This document shows positions 1 through 6,510 of a stretch of DNA of 7,654 bases, piece after piece (within the stretch, counting starts at the first letter, position 1; the number at the start of each line of letters is the position of its first letter). The stretch spans positions 1 to 7,654 of the forward strand of contig CAMCFM010000196.1 in assembly GCA_945874095.1 (NCBI GenBank). The letters are read 5' to 3'. A program made the translations under genes and the position numbers. This DNA is from Candidatus Kuenenia stuttgartensis. GTDB lineage: Bacteria > Planctomycetota > Planctomycetia > Isosphaerales > Isosphaeraceae. The notes below the pieces were generated by a model, which made no database searches, was not told the DNA's origin, and saw only the letters and a list, made by a program, of their open reading frames with translations.

Positions 1-294
1 AGGGTGGGTCAGATCACATCGGGAGCGGGAGCAGATGCGGGCGGGCGCGACCACTGGCCGCCGTGTTATACGGTCATGATGGCGGGTGGGGGAGTGCCTG
101 CGGGAGCCTGGGTGGGATCTTCGGACCGATTTGCGGCATATCCTTCGGAGAATCCGGTGACGCCTCAGGATATTGCATCCACAATTTACAAGCTGATGGG
201 GCTGGAGCCTGCCACAGAGATTCGGGACCACTTGGACAGGCCCTTTGCGTTGGCCACTGGAGTACCGATCCAGGCCATATCAGGAAAAGTTTAA
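1..294 (+). CDS. DUF1501 family protein, C-terminal fragment (5' end outside window)
   Basis: The reading frame is open from the first base of the window and ends at TAA 292-294, giving the last 97 residues of a longer protein. The visible part has the typical DUF1501 ending. It starts with a GRDHWPPCYTVMMAGGG segment, then a glycine-rich turn (PAGAWVGSSD), then NPVTPQDIASTIYKLMGLEP, and closes with a DRPFALATG-type tail. DUF1501 proteins are related to the sulfatase/alkaline phosphatase superfamily and are usually exported, often with a Tat signal. The N-terminus that would show a signal is not in view. In planctomycetes such genes usually follow a DUF1549/DUF1553 gene; that neighbour would lie to the left. 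The physiological substrate of the family is not established. The first ATG/GTG codons in the window are internal, so the true start is upstream. Confidence 0.88.
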   Translation, partial: RVGQITSGAGADAGGRDHWPPCYTVMMAGGGVPAGAWVGSSDRFAAYPSENPVTPQDIASTIYKLMGLEPATEIRDHLDRPFALATGVPIQAISGKV

Positions 295-405
295 GTGAAC
301 ACTTGTTTATTATTTTGAGAACGGTTAAGCTGTACAGGCGTGCCTTCGGTTTGATAGGATTGGATATTGGTCTGAAGATGGTGAGTTGGCGGGACATGCC
401 TAACT

Positions 406-413
406 GGGGAGAG
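406..413 (+). promoter_or_regulatory. Ribosome binding site supporting a GTG start
   Basis: GGGGAGAG lies 4 bases before GTG 418; its GGAG core is 6 bases before it. No ATG in this frame lies close by, and the encoded N-terminus (MRLKHAIYLM) makes a sensible signal peptide. This favours the GTG over later starts. Confidence 0.6.
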
Positions 414-417
414 TCGA

Positions 418-1308
418 GTGCGATTAAAACATGCGATTTACCTGATGGGGTGGATGGGCTTGACGATTTCGATGGGGGTTCCTGCATTTGGGGAATCTCC
501 AGCAAAGGATCCGCAGACGGGTCAATCGTTTGAGGTGCCTTATATATTGACACAGACCAATCACTTTGTGGTGAGGGCGATTATCAATGGCAAGGGGCCT
601 TTCCACTTGGTGGTGGACACAGGTGCGCCGGGGCTGTTTTTAGCGACTGAGGCCGCAAAAAAGGCGGGAATTACGGCGGATCCGAAAAAGTTTTTCACGA
701 CGATGGATGAATTGAAGCTGGAGGGTGGCCCGAATCTGAAGAAAATCAAGATCAGGGTCGAGGATCCATTCCAGTTGGTGGGAATGAATTCGCTGGGATT
801 ACCGGGCGTGAAGCTGGATGGGCTGATGGGTTTTTCGGTACTGGCGCGATATCGGATTACGCTTGACCCGAGTCATAAAAAGATGATCTGGACGAGGCTT
901 GATTTCAATCCGAAAGAATCACCTGAGGATGTACCGATGGTGAAGAAAGAGGATATGCCGGCCGAGCTTCAGGCGATGAATCTGCTGGGTCCGGCGATGA
1001 AATTTGCAGCCATGTTTGTAGGCAAACAGCCTGAAACCAAGCGGGTGCCACAGGGCTATGGCGGTTTTGCGGTGACTGAAAAAGAAAAGAAACTGATTGT
1101 AACACAGTTGATGGCCGATTCGGCCTCTGCGAAGTCAGGGCTATTGTTGCAGGATGAAATCATTAAATACGATGGGAAGGCGGCAGGCTCAATTACTGAT
1201 TTTACGCAAATCATGGAAAAGAAATCGGCCGGCGCCAGGTTGCCATTGACGGTTCGTCGTGCGGGCGTTGAGAAAGAGCTGGAAATGATGCTGGAAGAGG
1301 GCTTCTGA
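418..1308 (+). CDS. Exported retropepsin-like aspartyl protease with C-terminal PDZ domain
   Basis: A 296-residue protein. Residues 1-26 look like a signal peptide: basic MRLKH start, hydrophobic core, and a plausible cleavage after VPAFG. Residues about 40-165 form a single-lobed aspartyl protease-like domain. It has the active-site motif VVDTGAP (D67-T68-G69) and a later hydrophobic-Gly element, DGLMGFSVLARYRITLD, that matches the second conserved strand of retropepsin folds. Residues about 212-294 form a PDZ domain, including the ASAKSGLLLQDEIIKYDGK stretch. The family cleaves peptides as a dimer, and the PDZ would bind substrate C-termini or regulate activity. Both statements are family knowledge, not shown here. 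The start is GTG 418, preceded by a good ribosome site (GGGGAGAG, 406-413). The next gene follows after one base and is a paralogue. The substrate is unknown. Confidence 0.85.
   Translation: MRLKHAIYLMGWMGLTISMGVPAFGESPAKDPQTGQSFEVPYILTQTNHFVVRAIINGKGPFHLVVDTGAPGLFLATEAAKKAGITADPKKFFTTMDELKLEGGPNLKKIKIRVEDPFQLVGMNSLGLPGVKLDGLMGFSVLARYRITLDPSHKKMIWTRLDFNPKESPEDVPMVKKEDMPAELQAMNLLGPAMKFAAMFVGKQPETKRVPQGYGGFAVTEKEKKLIVTQLMADSASAKSGLLLQDEIIKYDGKAAGSITDFTQIMEKKSAGARLPLTVRRAGVEKELEMMLEEGF
1293..1300 (+). promoter_or_regulatory. Intragenic ribosome binding site for the second protease-like gene
   Basis: GGAAGAGG sits 9 bases before ATG 1310, within the last codons of the upstream gene. Together with the single base between TGA 1306-1308 and the ATG, it indicates coupled translation of the pair. 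Confidence 0.6.
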
Positions 1309-1309
1309 A

Positions 1310-2203
1310 ATGAAACTGCAAATGAAACTGAAATACAGCCTGATATTCACGCTTTTTCTCACAGTTCCGGCCGTGGCCCAGACGCAGCCGATGCCGATGG
1401 TAAAAACGGCAATGATTGCGCCCGATCTGGCCAAGCTGGGACCGGGCTTCCCGTTTGAAATGACGGGCACGAACCATTTTTATGTGGAAGTAAAATTAAA
1501 CGGTGAAGGGCCATTCAGGCTGATATTTGACTTGGGCGCGCCTATCACCCTGTTGTCGAACAAGGCGGCCCGCGATTCAAAAACAATCAAGCCGGGGGGC
1601 AAGCGGCCCTCGTTCCTGATGGGTATGAGCGGTGAAGGCACCGTGAAGGAAATGCAATTTGGGGACTCCACGGCCAAAGATATCCCCGTGATGATTTTTG
1701 ACCATCCAGCCATATCAGCGATGAGCGAAATATTGGGCAAGCGGTTTGACGGGATCCTGGGCTACACCTTTTTCGCCCGTTATCGCACGACGATTGATTA
1801 TCAGAAAAAACGACTCTGGTTTGAGCCCGTGCGCGAAACGACAGAAAACGTGGTGACCGCCCTGCCCGACCGCATGCTGAACCCATCGGCCAAGGTGCCG
1901 ACACGGGTGGTGGTGCCGCGCACAAATACAATCGGTATCAAGGTGAAAATGGAACCTGTTGACGCGGCGGCTGCGGTGCCGCCGGTCTTGAAAATCACCG
2001 AAGTTCGGCCTGATGGGCCGGCGGCCAGGGCGGGCATACAAGTGGGCGATGTCTTGATTTCATTTGGTCCGCACTGGTTATTTTCAAGCGCCGATCTGGC
2101 GGATGCCCTGCATGGGGATGAACCGGGAACCAAGGTAGAATTGGTGGTTCTGAGAAAAAGCCTGACGAAAAAACTCGAGTTAATTCCTGAACGATTGTAT
2201 TAA
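1310..2203 (+). CDS. Exported retropepsin-like protein with DLG in place of DTG, plus C-terminal PDZ domain
   Basis: A 297-residue paralogue of the preceding protein. Residues 1-23 are a signal peptide with a clear AVA|Q cleavage site. Residues about 48-172 match the protease-like domain of its neighbour: TNHFYVEVKLNGEGPFRL aligns with TNHFVVRAIINGKGPFHL, and FDGILGYTFFARYRTTID aligns with LDGLMGFSVLARYRITLD. The active-site triad reads D74-L75-G76. The Asp and Gly are kept, but the Thr/Ser of canonical DTG/DSG is Leu, so catalysis may be reduced or lost. Residues about 222-295 form a PDZ domain (PAARAGIQVGDVLISFG). The start ATG 1310 follows the previous stop by one base, with GGAAGAGG (1293-1300) as ribosome site inside that gene, so the two are almost certainly co-transcribed. 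It may be a pseudoprotease, a partner subunit or a binding protein. The fold call is firm; activity is uncertain. Confidence 0.85.
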   Translation: MKLQMKLKYSLIFTLFLTVPAVAQTQPMPMVKTAMIAPDLAKLGPGFPFEMTGTNHFYVEVKLNGEGPFRLIFDLGAPITLLSNKAARDSKTIKPGGKRPSFLMGMSGEGTVKEMQFGDSTAKDIPVMIFDHPAISAMSEILGKRFDGILGYTFFARYRTTIDYQKKRLWFEPVRETTENVVTALPDRMLNPSAKVPTRVVVPRTNTIGIKVKMEPVDAAAAVPPVLKITEVRPDGPAARAGIQVGDVLISFGPHWLFSSADLADALHGDEPGTKVELVVLRKSLTKKLELIPERLY

Positions 2204-2213
2204 GGCGGGGAAT

Positions 2214-3596
2214 TCAGTTCTCGTCGGCCAGGTCATATTTGCGCAACATTTGGCGAAGTGTGGCTCTGTGTATGCCTAGCATTCTGGCGGAAGGCTGTTT
2301 CTGACCTTTGTTCGCTTCAAGGACCAGTCGCAGCAGGATCGGTTCAAGTCGGGCCAGAAATTGTTCGTGAAGATTCTCCTCTGCTGTTGATTTCAATTGG
2401 TCAGCGACCCATTGGCCAATCATCCGATCGAGCGTGTCAGGGTTCGATTGATTGGAGTAAATATCGATATCAGGGGGGAGATGCTCTGGCTGAATTTGTT
2501 GGTGCTGGGCGAGAATAGCCGCATGTTCCACGGCGTTTTTCAATTGCCGGACATTTCCCGGCCATTTCCGTTTTTTTATTTCGAGTAAGGCTTCTGCAGT
2601 CATTTCGGCCTGATGCGAGATCAAAAAATGATTCACCAGTTCCTGGATATCTTCAGGTCTTTCTCTGAGGGGTGGCAGATGGACAGGAAAAACGTTGAGG
2701 CGGAAATAAAAATCTTCGCGAAATATACCCTGACGGATCAGGTCTGGAAGCGAGCGATTCGTGGCGGCGATAAATCGCACATCAATGGGCACGCTGTGGG
2801 CGGCGCCGACGGGTGTAACTTCTCGATTTTCAAGGACTCTCAGGAGTTTTACTTGCATTTCCGCTGGAACTTCGCCGATTTCATCAAGAAATAGTGTGCC
2901 GCCGTGCGCCTGTTGAAATAAACCGGAGGAATCGCGATCAGCACCTGTGTAAGCGCCTTTGACATGGCCGAAGAGTTCTTTTTCCATGAGGCCAGGGTTA
3001 AAAGCGGCCATGTTCGTGGCGATGAACGGTTTTGATTTTCGCGGACCATTTTGATGGATGGCTCTAGCGATAAGCTCTTTACCGGTACCGCTTTCACCAG
3101 TGATCATCACTGGTGCGTCTCTACGGGCCAGCAATGCGATTTTGTGAAACAGGCTTTGCATTTCGCGAGAACGGCCAATGATTTGATATGGCTCAGTTTC
3201 CAGTAGATGCCGCTGTTGCTTCTGATTTATTTTAATTGTATTTGCCAGAGCTCGTTGAACCGCGAGGCAGGCTTCTTCCAGGTCGAACGGTTTGATCAAG
3301 TAACCGGAAGCCCCTTTTTCTACGGCTTTTACGGCGGTTTGAAGATCACCAAACGCGGTCATGATGAGAACGGGGATATCACCAAGTTTCTGTTTCAAAC
3401 CGGCGATCGCGGAAATGCCATCGGAACCGGGCAGTCGCACGTCCATCAAAATCAGGTCGAATTGAAATTGATCGGCTTTCGCGGAGGCCTCTTCGGCGGA
3501 TGAGGCCGACAAGCATTCGTGGCCTTCATCAAACAGGGCCTCGCGCAGGGTCCAGCAAATCACGGGTTCATCATCGACCACCAGGAGCTTAGCCAA
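2214..3596 (-). CDS. NtrC-family sigma-54-dependent response regulator
   Basis: A 460-residue protein with three domains in the usual order. The receiver (1-120) has the acidic pair D8/D9, phospho-acceptor D52 in LMDVRLPG, T80 and K102. The AAA+ sigma-54 interaction domain (about 138-325) has Walker A GESGTGKE (167-174), loop-1 motif GAYTGA (214-219), Walker B GGTLFLDE (232-239), a likely arginine finger in the FREDFYFRL stretch (R293/R299), and a GNVRQLKN sensor-2 region. A Fis-type helix-turn-helix ends the protein (about 428-455). It should bind enhancer DNA and use ATP hydrolysis to open sigma-54 promoters when phosphorylated by the kinase encoded just upstream. GAYTGA is a conservative variant of GAFTGA. 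The start is TTG (bases 3596-3594 read on the minus strand). An in-frame stop lies a short way upstream, no ATG or GTG intervenes, and any later start would cut the receiver. It overlaps the kinase gene by 8 bases. The target regulon is unknown. Confidence 0.93.
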   Translation of the reverse strand: MAKLLVVDDEPVICWTLREALFDEGHECLSASSAEEASAKADQFQFDLILMDVRLPGSDGISAIAGLKQKLGDIPVLIMTAFGDLQTAVKAVEKGASGYLIKPFDLEEACLAVQRALANTIKINQKQQRHLLETEPYQIIGRSREMQSLFHKIALLARRDAPVMITGESGTGKELIARAIHQNGPRKSKPFIATNMAAFNPGLMEKELFGHVKGAYTGADRDSSGLFQQAHGGTLFLDEIGEVPAEMQVKLLRVLENREVTPVGAAHSVPIDVRFIAATNRSLPDLIRQGIFREDFYFRLNVFPVHLPPLRERPEDIQELVNHFLISHQAEMTAEALLEIKKRKWPGNVRQLKNAVEHAAILAQHQQIQPEHLPPDIDIYSNQSNPDTLDRMIGQWVADQLKSTAEENLHEQFLARLEPILLRLVLEANKGQKQPSARMLGIHRATLRQMLRKYDLADEN

Positions 3597-5019
3597 TGGT
3601 TTTCGTCTTCTGTGAATGTGAAAGATCTGTCATGGAATCAGCGGGCCAGATCCATTCAAATATTGTGTGTTCGTCTTCGCGTCTCCATTGTAGCTTACTT
3701 TTGTGGCGATATGCCACTTGTATCGCCAGATAAAGCCCCAGGCCGAGACCTTCGGGCTTCGAGCTGACGAATGGCTGGCCGATCTCGCCGGGAATGCAAC
3801 TGGAAAAACCCGGGCCATTGTCGATAATCTGTAATCGCGGTTCCCCGGTTTCCATAAGTGCCAGCTTGACCTGAACAAGCCCGTCATCGTGGGCAGCTTC
3901 AATGGCGTTATTCACAAGATTAAAAACGGCCGTCCGGTATTCCGCTGGATCCCCCAGAAGTTGACAGGGCTGTTCTGTCGATTCGAACTCCAAGTGTACC
4001 CGTGCGTGGCTGGCATGAAATTCGAGAAGGGAAATTGTTTCCTGTATCAGTCCTGTCATATCAAATACCACTAAATTGTCGGCAGTTGCGGGAGCTTGAG
4101 AGATCAGGGCTCGAACCTGTTCTTCGGTCAGTTTCAATTGTTTCAAGGCCATCCCGATGCTCTCATCCGAATTCGAGATCGGACATCGCCTGAAATGTAA
4201 TTGTATCGCCATCCGCGCACCTGCAATTGAATTACGAAGCTGATGAGCCAGGCCCGAAGCAATTTGTGCCAGCACTCGCATTCGGCCAGTGATTTCAATC
4301 GTTTTCTGCATCTCCTGAATTTGCCGGCTCATATGGTTGATCGAACATACCAGTTGCTCGATTTCATCATTTTTTCCGGAATTCAAAATCAACTCTTCAA
4401 ATTGCCCACCCGCAATTCGAGCGACACCTGTTTCAACCAAAGAAAGCCGGGTGGAAATACGACGGGCGACCAGTGCAGTGACCGCCGTCATGGCCACCAG
4501 ACCGATGATGCCTAGCAAAAGTGGTAAAACCAGGGCTTCACGCCGGGTGCGTTGCCAAAGCCGCACGGGATACAAAGCAATTAATCGGCGATTTTGGCCG
4601 ACGACTGGAATTGCAATACTGAAATATTCCATATCCTGATATCGCACGCGTGGAGCATTGGCAAGTCTGTCGGGGCTCGATTTCGATTGAGGCAAGCTCC
4701 GGGGCAAATCAGAAAGGCTACTATGGATTGGTCGGTTTTGATCATCGAACGAGATAAAGTCTGCTCCGGTCAGTTGATGCAGTCTTTGCAGAACGCTCTC
4801 TGTAAGAGGAAATTGGGGGTTGGAAAGCACGTTGGAAAGCCCTGCAAGCCGCCCTATGATCTCGGACTCAACCCGATTTGAAGCCACATATACGCCTGTC
4901 ATCGCCGTCAGAAATGCAAAAAAGGCCTGAATCGCCAGTAATGGAACGGCAATCTGGTGGCGGATCGACCATGATTTTGGAGCACGTTTTTGATTGATCA
5001 TCACTTCGGGGGCGGACAT
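3589..5019 (-). CDS. Membrane-bound sensor histidine kinase (HAMP, HisKA-like, HATPase_c)
   Basis: I take ATG 5019, giving 476 residues; the frame stays open to another ATG at 5100 (503 residues). Numbered from 5019: TM1 about 21-45, an extracytoplasmic sensor of about 115 residues with no fold I recognise, TM2 about 161-185, then HAMP about 183-238. The dimerisation/H-box region has LAHQLRNSIAG with phospho-acceptor H259. The ATPase domain has N-box FNLVNNAIEAA (N368, N371), G1 DNGPGF (400-405), F-region PFVSSKPEG and G2 GLGLGLYLA (424-432). It should autophosphorylate and pass phosphate to the overlapping NtrC-type regulator; the 8-base overlap argues for coupled translation. The residue after the catalytic His is Gln, where most HisKA kinases have Glu or Asp. 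I prefer 5019 because the longer form adds 27 polar residues before TM1 and would run into the promoter-like site at 5067-5096. The kinase call is certain; the start is not. Confidence 0.9.
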   Translation of the reverse strand: MSAPEVMINQKRAPKSWSIRHQIAVPLLAIQAFFAFLTAMTGVYVASNRVESEIIGRLAGLSNVLSNPQFPLTESVLQRLHQLTGADFISFDDQNRPIHSSLSDLPRSLPQSKSSPDRLANAPRVRYQDMEYFSIAIPVVGQNRRLIALYPVRLWQRTRREALVLPLLLGIIGLVAMTAVTALVARRISTRLSLVETGVARIAGGQFEELILNSGKNDEIEQLVCSINHMSRQIQEMQKTIEITGRMRVLAQIASGLAHQLRNSIAGARMAIQLHFRRCPISNSDESIGMALKQLKLTEEQVRALISQAPATADNLVVFDMTGLIQETISLLEFHASHARVHLEFESTEQPCQLLGDPAEYRTAVFNLVNNAIEAAHDDGLVQVKLALMETGEPRLQIIDNGPGFSSCIPGEIGQPFVSSKPEGLGLGLYLAIQVAYRHKSKLQWRREDEHTIFEWIWPADSMTDLSHSQKTKTIG

Positions 5020-5066
5020 TTTTTCGCCATGTCTGTACAGATCTTGATCGTGGCGGATCGGGCCTG

Positions 5067-5096
5067 TTGAAAAACGAATTCTTAAGTACCTACAAT
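5067..5096 (+). promoter_or_regulatory. Sigma-70-like promoter for the DUF1559 gene
   Basis: TTGAAA (5067-5072) and TACAAT (5091-5096) each match five of six consensus bases and are 18 bases apart, reading rightward. Transcription would start near 5103 and leave a leader of about 100 bases before ATG 5204. The site lies between the divergent kinase and DUF1559 genes. It is recognised by pattern only. Confidence 0.4.
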
Positions 5097-5187
5097 ACAT
5101 GAGTTTACACTAGCAAAAGACGGTCGGCATATAAGTTGCATGAGATCCGGTTATTCGCTGATTGATGTCCGTTGGCCAAGCGCACTT

Positions 5188-5193
5188 GAGAAG
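5188..5193 (+). promoter_or_regulatory. Ribosome binding site deciding the DUF1559 start
   Basis: GAGAAG lies 10 bases before ATG 5204. It supports 5204 over the earlier in-frame TTG 5162 and ATG 5165, which would put 14 atypical residues ahead of a normal short type IV pilin leader. Confidence 0.4.
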
Positions 5194-5203
5194 CCACACC
5201 AAT

Positions 5204-6247
5204 ATGATCGTAAAATTGTCACTCGCCGTCAAACGAGGTTTCACATTGATTGAGCTATTGGTCGTCATCGCCATCATCGCCGTTTTGATCTCGCTGCTGC
5301 TTCCGGCGGTGCAATCGGCTCGTGAGGCAGCTCGGCGGGCGAAATGCAATAACAACTTAAAGCAGCTTGGTTTGGCGATTCATAATTATGAAGGGGTTGT
5401 CGGAGGATTGCCGCCTGCGCTTGTCATGAAGGGTCAGGGAACCACTGTGACGTGGACAAATGGATACGGGGCTTATGCCCGAATCCTGCCATTTTCTGAG
5501 CAGGGGGCATTATTTAATGCGATCAACTTTGATTTGGATATGCAAACTCCGCCCAATATCACTGCGGCTTCGGTGGTGATCAATTTCCTGGTCTGCCCGA
5601 GCGAAGTCAAGCCTCTGGCACGTCCATTGCCGGATGGAACTCAATACGGGATTGCGACTTACGGATTTCTCGAAGGCGACTGGTATGTCTGGGGTGGGAT
5701 CACAGGAACTCAAAAAAACCGTAGTGCTTTCGGGCCCAATATGTCGCGGACCTGGGCTGAGTTCAGTGATGGGCTGAGTAATACGATGCTGATGTCCGAA
5801 GGCAAGTCGTTTATGACCTATTACCGCGATTGTCCGACGCTAAGCCGGGTGAACGACCCGAATCATATTCCAGCTCCCGATGCTGATCCATACACGATTG
5901 TGCCGGAATATTTGGGTGGATGCACGGTGAGGGTCGAGGAGGGCCGGACTCAGTGGTTCGAGTCAGGAGTTCACCATAATGGAATTACGACGGCCTGGCC
6001 GCCCAATAAAAAGATTCGTGGTGGCCCGAATAAAATCTATGCGGATCTGGATATCAACAGCAGTCGCGAAAAGCTCGGGCGACCGTCGTTTGCAGCCGTG
6101 ACGGCCAGAAGTTATCATCCTGGAGGAGTTTACGCATTGATGGGAGATGGGTCGGTGAAATTTGTGAAGGATTCTATCAACGGCTATATCTGGCGAGCTT
6201 TGGGCAGCGTTGCGGGTGGAGAAGTGGTGAGTGCGGAGAGTTATTGA
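5204..6247 (+). CDS. DUF1559 family protein with type IV pilin-like N-terminal methylation motif
   Basis: A 347-residue protein of the planctomycete DUF1559 family. The N-terminus is a class III leader, MIVKLSLAVKRG, followed by FTLIELLVVIAIIAVL. Prepilin peptidase would cut between G12 and F13; the Glu at mature position 5 (E17) is present. The hydrophobic helix runs to about residue 34, then comes the family's AVQSAREAARRAKCNNNLKQ segment with LGLAIHNYE. The C-terminus carries the H-x9-DG motif (H305, D315-G316) in SYHPGGVYALMGDGSVKF. Such proteins are thought to be pseudopilin-like and exported to the envelope or surface. Genomes of the phylum carry many copies, and individual roles are mostly unknown. 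Cysteines at 48, 131, 210 and 240 could form disulfides. The gene is divergent from the kinase gene. An A/T-rich hairpin covers its stop codon. The frame is also open from TTG 5162. Confidence 0.93.
   Translation: MIVKLSLAVKRGFTLIELLVVIAIIAVLISLLLPAVQSAREAARRAKCNNNLKQLGLAIHNYEGVVGGLPPALVMKGQGTTVTWTNGYGAYARILPFSEQGALFNAINFDLDMQTPPNITAASVVINFLVCPSEVKPLARPLPDGTQYGIATYGFLEGDWYVWGGITGTQKNRSAFGPNMSRTWAEFSDGLSNTMLMSEGKSFMTYYRDCPTLSRVNDPNHIPAPDADPYTIVPEYLGGCTVRVEEGRTQWFESGVHHNGITTAWPPNKKIRGGPNKIYADLDINSSREKLGRPSFAAVTARSYHPGGVYALMGDGSVKFVKDSINGYIWRALGSVAGGEVVSAESY
5616..5631 (+). promoter_or_regulatory. Near-consensus sigma-54 (-24/-12) element inside the DUF1559 coding region
   Basis: TGGCACGTCCATTGCC matches the consensus TGGCACG-N4-TTGCW at every fixed base except the final A/T. 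The invariant GG (5617-5618) and GC (5629-5630) are exactly 10 bases apart. It reads rightward within codons for ARPLP. A sigma-54 activator is encoded in this window, but an intragenic site may be fortuitous. Confidence 0.3.
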
Positions 6248-6270
6248 GAATGCTTTATTGCATTTTCAAT
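6243..6270 (+). terminator. Hairpin overlapping the DUF1559 stop codon, possible weak terminator
   Basis: ATTGAGAATGC (6243-6253) pairs with GCATTTTCAAT (6260-6270) around a TTTATT loop. This is an 11-bp stem with one G-U pair in the rightward RNA. The TGA stop (6245-6247) lies inside the left arm. There is no run of Ts after it, so it may protect the 3' end rather than terminate. Confidence 0.4.
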
Positions 6271-6336
6271 TGAGGAACAGGTTGAGCGAGGTCTAGTGCC
6301 CCTTCAAGCGTAATAAATCGGGTGGTTTGGTTTGGT

Positions 6337-6373
6337 TCCTCTGGATCCCGAAGATTTATGGATGTCCAGAGGA
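6337..6373. repeat. Inverted repeat, 9-bp arms
   Basis: TCCTCTGGA (6337-6345) and TCCAGAGGA (6365-6373) are perfect inverse complements separated by 19 bases. Inside the loop TCC (6346-6348) can also pair with GGA (6360-6362) across a small bulge. Confidence 0.6.
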
Positions 6374-6431
6374 GATGCCTGAACCCCAATCATGCTCAGA
6401 AGCGGATTTCTGTAGTCCCGCTCCCTTGACC

Positions 6432-6450
6432 GGGCGGGTTTTCGCCCTTT
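6432..6450 (+). terminator. Short GC hairpin, possible rightward terminator
   Basis: GGGCG (6432-6436) pairs with CGCCC (6443-6447) around GGTTTT and is followed by TTT. The stem is only 5 bp and the T run short, so a terminator role is tentative. The segment can also pair with the downstream direct repeats. Confidence 0.35.
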
Positions 6451-6510
6451 CAAATAACACGCATGTAAAGCATTACACCAAAATGATTTATATCGTCCTA
6501 AAAATAAAAT

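Noticed and set aside
214..219. GAYTGA in the regulator (residues 214-219; bases near 2940-2957) as a sign of lost sigma-54 contact
   Set aside because: Phe to Tyr in GAFTGA is a conservative variant, and all other AAA+ motifs are intact, so sigma-54 activation is still the best prediction.
63..553. Long open frames on both strands overlapping the DUF1501 end and the first protease gene
   Set aside because: They are out-of-frame shadows: their translations show no domain, while the competing frame has clear DUF1501 and signal peptide/protease features.
4266..4281. A leftward sigma-54 element near GTGCCAG inside the kinase gene
   Set aside because: The GC and CC (GG on the other strand) are only 8 bases apart, not the required 10.
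5020..5100. 27-residue extension of the kinase from ATG 5100
   Set aside because: No ribosome site, a polar composition with no role before TM1, and overlap with a promoter-like site. It cannot be fully excluded.
5162..5203. Extended N-terminus of the DUF1559 protein from TTG 5162 or ATG 5165
   Set aside because: It would place 14 extra residues before a normal short pilin leader, and GAGAAG precedes ATG 5204 instead.
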